Shown: one piece after another, positions 25,314 to 32,765 of the stretch
Position numbering within the stretch: the stretch's first letter is position 1
Layout of the letters: each line of letters starts with the position of its first letter
Assembly: GCA_021414005.1 (NCBI GenBank)
Contig: JAIOPH010000004.1
Span: forward strand, 124,001 to 188,000
Source: Chthoniobacter sp.
GTDB lineage: Bacteria > Verrucomicrobiota > Verrucomicrobiia > Chthoniobacterales > Chthoniobacteraceae
DNA: 64,000 nucleotides
Direction: 5' to 3'
The notes under the pieces: model-generated
Database searches by the model: none
What the model saw: the letters and a program-made list of their open reading frames with translations, nothing else
Told to the model about the DNA's origin: nothing
Made by a program: the position numbers and the translations under genes

Positions 25314-25775
25314 TCAGGCGCGCACGCCGCCCATGTGCTGACCGGAGGGCCAGCGGCGCTGGACGCGCACGCTGTCGATTTTCCAGACGCCGTCCTCTTC
25401 CACCAGGCGATAGACGCACGGGACCACGTCGCCATCGGCGACAAAGAGATAGACGGGGATGATGGCGTGCCGGCTTTCGTAGCGGATCGCGCCAAATTCG
25501 ACCCGCCGCGCGCGGCGCACGCTTGGGTATTCGGTGCGCGTGAGGTCGGAGAAGGCTTCGATATTGAACCGCTCCTGAAAACCCGTGGACGCCTGCCGGT
25601 AAGCGCTGGCGTAGTCGTCTTCGCGCACTGCGACGATCTGTTTCCAGATCACAGAGTAGAGGGTGCTCGGCGTGGTGCTTTGGCGGCGGAGTTCGGCTTG
25701 TTCCTGAAAAAGCGCGCCGGCCGCGCAGATGAGGAAAATACCGACAAGCAGGAGCAGTTTGGTGGTGCGATTCAT
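25314..25775 (-). CDS. Small membrane-anchored protein, DUF4864-like
   Basis: 153 aa from the ATG at 25775, which overlaps the stop of the DUF971 gene by 4 bp. An N-terminal membrane helix (KLLLLVGIFLICAAGALF) anchors a soluble domain. SVIWKQIVAVREDDYASAYR, FSDLTRTEYPSVRRAR and VYRLVEEDGVWKIDSVRV follow the pattern of DUF4864, an SnoaL/NTF2-like fold. No catalytic motif is known for this family. Translational coupling with the upstream gene suggests coexpression. The assignment rests on pattern recognition and could be another NTF2-like family. Confidence 0.7.
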   Translation of the reverse strand: MNRTTKLLLLVGIFLICAAGALFQEQAELRRQSTTPSTLYSVIWKQIVAVREDDYASAYRQASTGFQERFNIEAFSDLTRTEYPSVRRARRVEFGAIRYESRHAIIPVYLFVADGDVVPCVYRLVEEDGVWKIDSVRVQRRWPSGQHMGGVRA

Positions 25776-26101
25776 GAATGGTGATCGGCGGGAGCTGCCG
25801 CGGCGATTCGGCGGAGGTGGGGAAAGGTATAGAGCCCCGTGCCGTGACCATCGGCCCACGCGGGCTGGAGTGCGTAGCTACCTACGATTTGGAAACTGTT
25901 CAAAACGAAGCTCGCCGGCGTGTAGCTCACCTGCGGGCGAATGACGTGGCCGAGCACATCCGGCTCGCCGCCGCAGGCCGCGCACGGACAGGCCCGGCGC
26001 AGGGCCTCCAGTGGAAGATAAGACTCCGTGCCGTCGCTCCACGCGATGGCGAGTTCCTGGCCGATGGGCTGGATGTGGGTGGGAGTCAGGCGTGTGGACA
26101 T
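25772..26101 (-). CDS. DUF971-domain protein
   Basis: 109 aa from the ATG at 26101. AIAWSDGTESYLPLEALRRA, CPCAACGGEPD, SYALQPAWADGHGTGLYTF match DUF971 (the N-terminal domain related to gamma-butyrobetaine hydroxylase). The family binds a metal through the Cys-x-Cys-x2-Cys group, here CPCAAC. Its role is linked in some bacteria to Fe-S cluster handling, but it is not settled. It starts 4 bp after the YggS gene stop and overlaps the next gene by 4 bp, so the three form an operon. Confidence 0.85.
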   Translation of the reverse strand: MSTRLTPTHIQPIGQELAIAWSDGTESYLPLEALRRACPCAACGGEPDVLGHVIRPQVSYTPASFVLNSFQIVGSYALQPAWADGHGTGLYTFPHLRRIAAAAPADHHS

Positions 26102-26105
26102 GCGA

Positions 26106-26837
26106 TCAATCGTCGAAAGATGCGCCGTCGCCCGCCGGTTTCCAAGCCTTCCCTCGCCGCGTCCCGAAGATGGCCGTGCCCACGCGCACCAGCGTGGCCC
26201 CTTCCTCCACGGCCACGGCAAAATCGCCGCTCATGCCCATCGAGAGTCGCGGCAGCGGCACATGGAATTCCGCCTGTAGTCGGTCGCGCAGTTCCCGCAG
26301 CGCGACGAAAAACGGGCGCGAGTTTTCCGCCTCGGGCGCGAACGGCGGAATGGTCATCAGTCCCTCAATCTGCAGCCGCCCGAGCGCCAGCAGCGCCTCC
26401 ATCTCGGCCCGCAGCTTCTCCGGCGAAAAGCCAAACTTGCTCGCCTCGCCCGCCACGTTCACCTCCAGCAGCACCTGGGGAAACTGGCCGGTTTCGTCCG
26501 CGATCCGGTCGCACTCCCGGGCCAGCTCCAGCGAGTCGATTCCGTGAATCAGTTCGAAGCCCGCCGCCAGCGCGTGCCGGATTTTGTTTTTTTGTAAATG
26601 CCCGATCAGATGCCACCGAGCCCGTCCCGGCAGCAGCGGGATCTTTGCCCGCGCTTCCTGCACGCGGTTCTCGCCAAAGACACACTGCCCCGCCTCTAGC
26701 GCCGCCAGCAGCGCCTCGGGCGGATGCGTTTTCGACACCGCCACGAGTTCGATCTCGCCCACCGCCCGGTCGGCGCGGGCGGCGGCGGCGGTGAGCTGTG
26801 CGTGAACGACAGCGAGGCGATCAGCGATTTCGTTCAT
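26106..26837 (-). CDS. yggS: YggS/PROSC-type pyridoxal phosphate homeostasis protein
   Basis: 243 aa from the ATG at 26837 (MNEIADRLAVV); the longer frame would read into the lysR gene. ELVAVSKTHPPE contains the PLP-binding lysine, FGENRVQEA and WHLIGHLQKNKIRHAL are hallmark segments, and LSMGMSGDFAVAVEEGATLVRVGTAIFG is the C-terminal signature. The protein binds PLP and influences vitamin B6 and amino-acid balance. It is divergent from lysR with 60 bp between start codons. Confidence 0.94.
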   Translation of the reverse strand: MNEIADRLAVVHAQLTAAAARADRAVGEIELVAVSKTHPPEALLAALEAGQCVFGENRVQEARAKIPLLPGRARWHLIGHLQKNKIRHALAAGFELIHGIDSLELARECDRIADETGQFPQVLLEVNVAGEASKFGFSPEKLRAEMEALLALGRLQIEGLMTIPPFAPEAENSRPFFVALRELRDRLQAEFHVPLPRLSMGMSGDFAVAVEEGATLVRVGTAIFGTRRGKAWKPAGDGASFDD

Positions 26838-26870
26838 TCGGGTAACTAATGGCGTTTGACAGAAAAATAA

Positions 26871-26888
26871 GGACGCCTTACGTCGTCC
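26871..26888. promoter_or_regulatory. Inverted repeat in the yggS/lysR divergent promoter region
   Basis: GGACG at 26871-26875 is matched by CGTCC at 26884-26888, about 10 bp before the lysR start codon. LysR regulators usually bind interrupted dyads and repress their own genes, so this is a candidate operator. A TTGACA at 26856-26861 could be a -35 box, but the matching -10 is poor. Confidence 0.35.
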
Positions 26889-26897
26889 CGTTCTGGT

Positions 26898-27788
26898 ATG
26901 TATATCGATACCTTCAAAATCTTCAGCGATCTTATCGAGACCGGCAGTTTTTCCAAGGCCGGCGCGCTCAACTCCATCACCCAAAGCGCCGTTTCCCAGC
27001 AACTCCGCGCGCTTGAGGAAAGATTCCAGGTACGCCTCGTTGAACGCGGCCAGCGGCACTTCGCCTTGACCGCGGAGGGCAACGTCTTCCTCCAGGCCGG
27101 TCGCGAAATCCTAGGCATTTTCAATGACCTCGACAACCGCCTGCGCGCCCTCCGCCACGTAGTTGCCGGGGAACTCCGTATCGCCTCCATCTACAGCATC
27201 GGACTGCATGAACTGCCGCCGCAACTGAAGGCCTTTCGCCGCGCTTACCCGGACGTGGAGCTCCATGTGGAATACCGCCGCTCGCCGGAAGTCTATGCGC
27301 AGGTCGCGAGCGGCGAGGTGGACCTCGGCCTCGTCGCCTTCCCGGCGCGCCGCAGCGGCCTGCAGACGGAGGTTTTCAGCGAAGACCGCATGCTCCTCAT
27401 CTGCCACCCCGGCCACGCCTTGGCCCGACGGCAGAAGATCCGGCTGGCCGATCTGAACGGCGAGAAATTCATTGGCTTCGAGCCCGACCAGCCCACGCGC
27501 AAAGTCATCGACCGCCACCTCCGCGCCCACGCCGTAAGGATCGAGCACGTTATGGAATTCGACAACATCGAGACTGTGAAACGCGCTGTCGAAATCGCCA
27601 GCGGTGTTTCCATCGTGCCCGCCTACACCGTACGGCAGGAAGTCGAGGGCGGCGTGCTCTGCGCCATTCCCATCGAGAACCCAAAAATCTCCCGTCCGCT
27701 CGGCGTCGTCTCCAAACGCAACCGCGCCCGGTCGCCCGCGCATCAGGAATTCGTGGCCGCGCTGAAAAAGAGCACGCGCGCAACGTAA
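26898..27788 (+). CDS. LysR-family transcriptional regulator
   Basis: 296 aa. The N-terminal winged helix-turn-helix is clear: FKIFSDLIETGSFSKAG, SITQSAVSQQLRALEERFQV, LVERGQRHFALTAEG. The effector-binding part has ASIYSIGLHELPPQLKAF, GEVDLGLVAFP and the GVSIVPAYTVRQEVEGG end of the second lobe. It looks like the CysB/CysL-type subgroup, but the effector cannot be read from sequence. It is divergent from the yggS operon and 62 bp upstream of mtnP, either of which may be a target. Confidence 0.93.
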   Translation: MYIDTFKIFSDLIETGSFSKAGALNSITQSAVSQQLRALEERFQVRLVERGQRHFALTAEGNVFLQAGREILGIFNDLDNRLRALRHVVAGELRIASIYSIGLHELPPQLKAFRRAYPDVELHVEYRRSPEVYAQVASGEVDLGLVAFPARRSGLQTEVFSEDRMLLICHPGHALARRQKIRLADLNGEKFIGFEPDQPTRKVIDRHLRAHAVRIEHVMEFDNIETVKRAVEIASGVSIVPAYTVRQEVEGGVLCAIPIENPKISRPLGVVSKRNRARSPAHQEFVAALKKSTRAT

Positions 27789-27850
27789 CGCACCGCCGGT
27801 GCGGAGTTTCAGATTTTCAAAGCCGCGCCAGCCGCCTATCTCTCCGCGCC

Positions 27851-28720
27851 ATGACAGCACCAGCGATCGGCATCATCGGCGGCAGCGGACTTTACCAAAT
27901 GGACGGCCTAACGAACGTCTCCGAGCACGTTGTCGAGACGCCGTTCGGCCCGCCGTCGGACGTGATTTTCGGCGGAGAGCTTGCCGGGCGGCAGGTCTAT
28001 TTCCTGCCGCGGCACGCGCGCGGGCACCGCATCCTGCCGCACGAACTGAACCATCGCGCGAATATCTTCGCCCTGCGCGCGCTCAACGTCCGCTGGATTC
28101 TCTGCGTCACTGCCGTCGGCTCGCTTCAGGAGCAGTACGAGCCGCGCCACATCGTGCTGCCGTCGCAGTTTTTCGACCGCACCAGCCAGGGCGCGGCCCA
28201 CACCTTTTTCGGCGGCGGCATCGTCGCGCACGTCAGCTTTGCCGAGCCCACCTGCTCGCCGCTGCGCCAGCTCCTCGCCAACGCCGCGCGCGACCTCGGC
28301 CTGCCCGTCCACAACGGCGGCACCTACGTGAACATGGACGGCCCGGCCTTTTCCACCCGTGCCGAATCCGAGACACACCGCAAGCTCGGCTTCGATGTCA
28401 TCGGCATGACCAACCTCGGCGAAGTCCGCCTCGCCCGCGAAGCCGAGATCGCCATCGCCACCATGGCCATGATCACCGACTACGACTGCTGGAAAGTGGA
28501 CGAGGAGCCCGTCACCGCCGACGCCGTGATTGCCCACCTCATGGCCAACGCGGCATCCGCGAAACAGATTCTCGCCCGCGTCATTCCGCGAATTCCCACC
28601 GAGCCGCACTATCCCGAGCACCGTGCGCTCGACAGCGCGCTCGTCACCGACCGCGCGCTCTGGCCTGCGGCCACGATGGAAAAACTCGGCGTCATTCTGG
28701 AGCGTTTCGCCAATCGCTGA
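27851..28720 (+). CDS. mtnP: S-methyl-5'-thioadenosine phosphorylase
   Basis: 289 aa. IGIIGGSGLYQM is the phosphate-binding N-terminus, FLPRHARGHRILPHELNHRA the conserved phosphate/ribose region, and GTYVNMDGPAFSTRAES with DVIGMTNLGEVRLAREAE the base-specificity and C-terminal signature. MTAP enzymes usually have GTYVCMEGPQFSTRAES and MTxxPEA; the changes to NMDGPAF and NLGE are mild variations. The enzyme splits methylthioadenosine with phosphate and starts methionine salvage. No other salvage gene is nearby. A GC-rich hairpin follows. Confidence 0.9.
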   Translation: MTAPAIGIIGGSGLYQMDGLTNVSEHVVETPFGPPSDVIFGGELAGRQVYFLPRHARGHRILPHELNHRANIFALRALNVRWILCVTAVGSLQEQYEPRHIVLPSQFFDRTSQGAAHTFFGGGIVAHVSFAEPTCSPLRQLLANAARDLGLPVHNGGTYVNMDGPAFSTRAESETHRKLGFDVIGMTNLGEVRLAREAEIAIATMAMITDYDCWKVDEEPVTADAVIAHLMANAASAKQILARVIPRIPTEPHYPEHRALDSALVTDRALWPAATMEKLGVILERFANR

Positions 28721-28723
28721 ACG

Positions 28724-28750
28724 CCACGCGCGATATTTTTCGCGGCGTGG
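28724..28750 (+). terminator. Hairpin downstream of mtnP
   Basis: CCACGC-GCGA pairs with TCGC-G-GCGTGG: ten pairs with a single bulged base and a T-rich loop. It starts 4 bp after the mtnP stop. No T run follows on the plus strand, so termination may be partial. Confidence 0.4.
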
Positions 28751-28796
28751 ATTCCTTACTTTCGCCGCGAGAAAATTTCGCTAGTATTCCGGCACC

Positions 28797-29711
28797 ATGA
28801 TTCGCCTCCTGTCCGCTGTTTTCCTCTGCGCCGTATCCGCAGTCGCCGCATCCGTCCCGGCGAAGCCCGCGCCTGCGCCCGACACCGCCGCACCCACCCC
28901 GCCCTCCCCCAAACCCGCAGCCACTGCTTCGGCCTCCGCACCGATCATGTCCGTGCCTGCCGACGCCACGGCCCCGGCGGCTCCTGGCGCGCCCCGTATC
29001 ACCTTTTCCCAATGCCACGTCGAAGGCCCCTACGTCGCCCTGACCTTCGACGACGGCCCGCACGGCGCGAACACCCCGCGCCTGCTCGAAATGCTCAAGC
29101 AGCGGAAAATCCACGCGACCTTTTTTATGGTCGGCCAGTGCGTGGCGGAGTTCCCCGACATCGTGAAAAAAATCGTCGCCGAAGGACACGAAGTCGCCAA
29201 CCACTCGTGGTCGCATCCGCAGCTCTCGGGCATGTCCGAAAGCGGTGTGCGCGAGCAGTTGCAGAAGACGCACGACGCCATCATTGCGGCCTGTGGCGTG
29301 ACGCCGAAAATCATGCGCCCACCCTATGGTGCCTTTACGGCCCGCCAGCGCGCCTGGGCGAATGGCGAGTGGGGTTACAAGTGCGCGCTCTGGGATGTCG
29401 ATCCCCTCGACTGGAAAGTGCGCAACGCCGAACATGTGAAGAATGAGATTCTGAAAGCCACCGTGCCCGGCTCGATCATCCTTTCGCACGACATCCACAA
29501 GACCACCGTCGATGCCATGCCTGAGACGATCGATGGCTTGCTGGCCAAAGGCTTCAAGTTTGTCACCGTCTCCGAACTGCTCGCGATGGACAAACCGCTC
29601 CCGCCGAAACCGAAAGCCACGCCGGCTCCCAAGGCCGACCCTGCGCTGGCCGCAAAAGCGGAATCACCCGCTCCACAGCCGGCCACCCCGGTACAGAAGC
29701 CGAAGCCCTAA
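28797..29711 (+). CDS. Secreted polysaccharide deacetylase (NodB/CE4)
   Basis: 304 aa with a signal peptide (MIRLLSAVFLCAVSAVAA), then a Pro/Ala-rich linker to about residue 70. The catalytic domain has LTFDDGPHGANTP (base and metal Asp pair), NHSWSHPQLSGM (metal His pair), RPPYGAF and the C-terminal ILSHDIHKTTV segment. All key CE4 motifs are present. The C-terminal tail is again Pro/Ala/Lys-rich. The enzyme removes N-acetyl groups from peptidoglycan, chitin-type or exopolysaccharide sugars; substrate is not defined. Low-complexity ends suggest a wall- or surface-associated form. It converges on the rhodanese gene with 9 bp between stops. Confidence 0.9.
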   Translation: MIRLLSAVFLCAVSAVAASVPAKPAPAPDTAAPTPPSPKPAATASASAPIMSVPADATAPAAPGAPRITFSQCHVEGPYVALTFDDGPHGANTPRLLEMLKQRKIHATFFMVGQCVAEFPDIVKKIVAEGHEVANHSWSHPQLSGMSESGVREQLQKTHDAIIAACGVTPKIMRPPYGAFTARQRAWANGEWGYKCALWDVDPLDWKVRNAEHVKNEILKATVPGSIILSHDIHKTTVDAMPETIDGLLAKGFKFVTVSELLAMDKPLPPKPKATPAPKADPALAAKAESPAPQPATPVQKPKP

Positions 29712-29720
29712 CGGTTCGGT

Positions 29721-30269
29721 TTACCGAAGCGGTTGTTGGGGAGTACTGTGAACTCCCTCGTCCGAGACACGCTCTGTCGCGGTGCCATCGAACTGTAGCG
29801 TCGGGTTTGCGACATTCAGCAGCGGACCGAGTTCGTAGATGTTCGTGTAGCCGTAAGTCGCGAGCGCGATGTAGGTCGAGATATTGAGCGACGCGGGAGC
29901 CATCTTGCTGGCAAAAGCGCGCTGGTCCCCGAGGAAGTTGTTGTTGCAGTAAATCAGCACCCGTGTGTCCTTTTTCGGGATCACCTGCGCGAGTGCCTCG
30001 GCGGTGAAATCCGTGAACGGGAGACTCACTGCCCCGCGAATATGCCGGAGTTGAAATTTGTCGGCACTTCGCGCATCCAGCACCACCGTGCCCGGCTCCG
30101 CCGCAAGCGCCGCGAATTGCTCCGCCGTCAGCCGCCGGGTTTCACGAACCGGTGCCACCTCGCGTGCGATCTTTTGAAATTGCGCGTAGTCAATGAGGCG
30201 GTTGGGAATGGGGTCGGCGGCGTGAGTGATCGCGGAAGCGAAGACGATGGAAGCGAGGATGATTTTCAT
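29721..30269 (-). CDS. Exported rhodanese-like protein
   Basis: 182 aa from the ATG at 30269, giving the signal peptide MKIILASIVFASAITHAA. TVVLDARSADKFQLRHIRGA is the rhodanese CH2A-type region, and VLIYCNNNFLGDQRAF contains the active-site Cys at the start of its loop. The loop sequence differs from the classic CRxGx[RT]. The family transfers sulfane sulfur from thiosulfate or persulfides; a periplasmic role is inferred from the signal peptide. An upstream in-frame ATG at 30404 would destroy the signal peptide and is rejected. Confidence 0.85.
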   Translation of the reverse strand: MKIILASIVFASAITHAADPIPNRLIDYAQFQKIAREVAPVRETRRLTAEQFAALAAEPGTVVLDARSADKFQLRHIRGAVSLPFTDFTAEALAQVIPKKDTRVLIYCNNNFLGDQRAFASKMAPASLNISTYIALATYGYTNIYELGPLLNVANPTLQFDGTATERVSDEGVHSTPQQPLR

Positions 30270-30478
30270 ACGCCGAAACTCGCACAATCGGTGCGCGCTT
30301 GTGTCAGGCCCGGGTACGAAGTTTGTCAAAAAATTGTCCGCCCGCGCTGCGCAAGGTTCATCCTCCCTCCGCGACTGCATCGCGGAACGCCCTTGTCCCA
30401 GCACTCCCGCAGCCCGCTCGCTAGGTGCGTGGAAAAAGTTGTGGGGTTGCGCTGGTCGATGGGTAACGTGCGCGGTTT

Positions 30479-31594
30479 ATGTCAGCAACTTCACTCGGAC
30501 AACTGCTACTCACGGGCGTCCCCGGCCTCGCGCTCGATACGGAAACCGCCGCCACGTTCCGCCGCTTGCAGCCGGGTGGTTTCATTTTGTTTGGGCGAAA
30601 CATCGAGTCACCGGGACAATTGCGGAGGCTGATCGACGACTTGCGCGAGCTGTGCGCGGTCGAGCCGATCATTACGATTGATCAGGAAGGCGGGCGCGTT
30701 TCACGGCTGAAGCTGGTGGGCAATGAGCCGCCGAATGCGAACCAGCTTCGCGACAAGGACGACGTGGCACTCACGGCGCGGCATGGCGCGATCACGGGGC
30801 GGCTGCTGCGCATCTTCGGGTTCAATCTCGATCTCTGCCCGGTGCTGGACATTTCCTTCGATGACGAGGCGGACAACTCGCTGCGCGGGCGCTGCTATGG
30901 CAATGATGTGGCGCAGGTGATTCGCAACGCGGGCGCGTTCAACGACGCGCTGCGCGCCGCCGGCGTGCTGAGTTGCGGCAAGCATTTCCCCGGCTATTCG
31001 CGCGCGCCGCTGGACGCGCATCACGAACTGCCGGTCATCCCGCTGAGCCGCGCGGAGCTGGACACGCACGAGCTGGCGGTGTTTCGCGCGTTCGCGCAAA
31101 GGGTGGACTCGATGATGATCGGACACGGCTTTTACCCTAGCCTCGACAGCACGCGCACGCCGTCGTCGCTCTCGCGCGCTGTGATCACGGATCTATTGCG
31201 GGGCGAGCACGGCTTTCGCGGTCTCGTCATGACCGACGACCTCGACATGGGCGCGATTCTCGAACCTTTCGGCAAAGGCGAGAGCGGGCTGGCCGAGGTC
31301 ATCCGGCTCGCGATCACGGCAGGAAATGATCTCGCGATGATTTGTCATCGCGTGGAGATGGTGGAAAAGGCGCACGGTTATCTCGCCGCAGTGCCGCGTG
31401 CGGAACTCGACCGCGCCCTTGGCAATGTCGCGGCCTTCAAGGCGAAGATGTCGCCGCCGGATGTGTGGAGCGAGGCGGAGTTTCGGCGGCGCGATGCCGA
31501 AGTGTGGGATTTGCGCGTGGCGGTGCTCGGCGCGGAGGCGGCGGCCCAGCGGAGTGCGGAGGATGGGAAACGGTCGCCGGTGGAGCTTTACTGA
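30479..31594 (+). CDS. nagZ: Beta-N-acetylhexosaminidase, NagZ-type GH3
   Basis: 371 aa without a signal peptide. FILFGRNIESPGQL, IITIDQEGGRVSRL, the KHFPGYSRAPLDAHHELP segment with the Asp-x-His acid/base pair, and GLVMTDDLDMGAIL with the nucleophilic Asp define the NagZ group of family GH3. The enzyme removes terminal GlcNAc from peptidoglycan fragments during wall recycling. The C-terminal 40 residues are less conserved. Its stop codon overlaps the 3' end of the convergent glycosyltransferase gene by 7 bp. Confidence 0.92.
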   Translation: MSATSLGQLLLTGVPGLALDTETAATFRRLQPGGFILFGRNIESPGQLRRLIDDLRELCAVEPIITIDQEGGRVSRLKLVGNEPPNANQLRDKDDVALTARHGAITGRLLRIFGFNLDLCPVLDISFDDEADNSLRGRCYGNDVAQVIRNAGAFNDALRAAGVLSCGKHFPGYSRAPLDAHHELPVIPLSRAELDTHELAVFRAFAQRVDSMMIGHGFYPSLDSTRTPSSLSRAVITDLLRGEHGFRGLVMTDDLDMGAILEPFGKGESGLAEVIRLAITAGNDLAMICHRVEMVEKAHGYLAAVPRAELDRALGNVAAFKAKMSPPDVWSEAEFRRRDAEVWDLRVAVLGAEAAAQRSAEDGKRSPVELY

Positions 31595-32751
31595 GCGGGT
31601 GATTTTAGGGCGGTCGTGATCTCAGCGCGGAATTTCTTCCCGACAGCTTCCCAAGTGAAGTGTTCGCGGGCGAAGGCGTGGCCGGTTTCCCCGTAGCGAC
31701 GGCATTTTTCCGGGTCAGATAGCAACTCTACGAGGGCGGTGGCGAGGGCGGCGGTGTCGCCGGGGGGGACGACGCGTCCGGTGCGGCCGTCTTGCACGAG
31801 ATGTTCGAGGGCTCCGATGCGGGTGACGACGACGGGGATTTTGATAGCGAAGGCTTCGAGGACGGCGATACCAAAGGGCTCGAAGCGGCTGGGTAGGCAG
31901 AGTATGGTGGCTTGGGTGAGGAGTTGTTTCACGCGGTCGAGCGGAACACGACCGAGAATTTCGATTTGGGGGTGCGTGATTTTTGGCGATGCGCCGACGA
32001 TGCGGAGGCGGGCGTCGGGGACACGCGCGAGGAGTTGTTGAAAGGCGGCAACCAGTTCGAGGCCACCTTTACGCTCCCAGTCGATGCCGACGAAGAGGAT
32101 GGTGCGGTTGCCATAGTCGGTGTTGTCGAGTGGAACGGGCGTGGTGTCAATGTTGCTGCCGGCATGAGCGCAGCAGATGCGATCAGGCGCGCAGCCGTAT
32201 TGCTCGACGAGCGAAACGCGTGTGTTTTCGCCCATGACGAAGATGCGGCTGGCGTGGTGATAGACTTCGCGTTCGAAGGCGATCCATTTTTCCGTGGCGA
32301 GAAAGGCGCGGTGGAACGTGGGGGAGCGGAGGTTCGCGAGGTGGGTGTGGTCGGTGTAGATGAAATGCGGCACGCCATCGAGGTGGGCGTCGAAGAGGGA
32401 CTGCGTGGAAAAGGTGAAGGCGAATTCGTCGTGGCGACCGGCGAGGTGCGCAAGGAGGAGGCGACGGATTTGGCGGAAAATGTAGGGCGTGTAGTAGAAG
32501 CACGGCGACACCGGACGGCTGTGGCGCAGGATGGCCCAGCCGTAGAGGGCGAAGACCCAGAGCCAGTTGAGTAGCATCACGCCGGGATGCTTTTTGAGGA
32601 GGTCGAGGCCGATGTCGATTTCCTCGACCTGAAATTCGGGGAAGTTGCGCTCGAGTTCCTCGCGGGTGCGGCGGTTGGTATTGGAAAAGAGACCGCGTTT
32701 GATGAAGGCGATTTTTCGCCGCGAGCCGCTCGCGGCGACGTCCTGGCTCAT
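31588..32751 (-). CDS. Family-4 glycosyltransferase
   Basis: 387 aa from the ATG at 32751, chosen because it is 15 bp after the upstream gene, whereas the longer frame overlaps it. ILFVGIDWERKGGLELVAAF, CLPSRFEPFGIAVLEAFAIK with the E-x7-E nucleotide-sugar motif, and TRIGALEHLVQDGRTG are typical GT4/GT-B elements. The N-terminal half has a hydrophobic stretch (MLLNWLWVFALYGWAIL) that may associate with the membrane. It probably adds a sugar to the lipid-linked acceptor primed by the neighbouring phosphotransferase. Donor and acceptor are unknown. Confidence 0.9.
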   Translation of the reverse strand: MSQDVAASGSRRKIAFIKRGLFSNTNRRTREELERNFPEFQVEEIDIGLDLLKKHPGVMLLNWLWVFALYGWAILRHSRPVSPCFYYTPYIFRQIRRLLLAHLAGRHDEFAFTFSTQSLFDAHLDGVPHFIYTDHTHLANLRSPTFHRAFLATEKWIAFEREVYHHASRIFVMGENTRVSLVEQYGCAPDRICCAHAGSNIDTTPVPLDNTDYGNRTILFVGIDWERKGGLELVAAFQQLLARVPDARLRIVGASPKITHPQIEILGRVPLDRVKQLLTQATILCLPSRFEPFGIAVLEAFAIKIPVVVTRIGALEHLVQDGRTGRVVPPGDTAALATALVELLSDPEKCRRYGETGHAFAREHFTWEAVGKKFRAEITTALKSPAQ

Positions 32752-32765
32752 GCCTGCGACGGAGT

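Noticed and set aside
31588..31594. Overlap of the nagZ and glycosyltransferase 3' ends
   Set aside because: Seven-base convergent overlaps are common; nothing suggests a special function.
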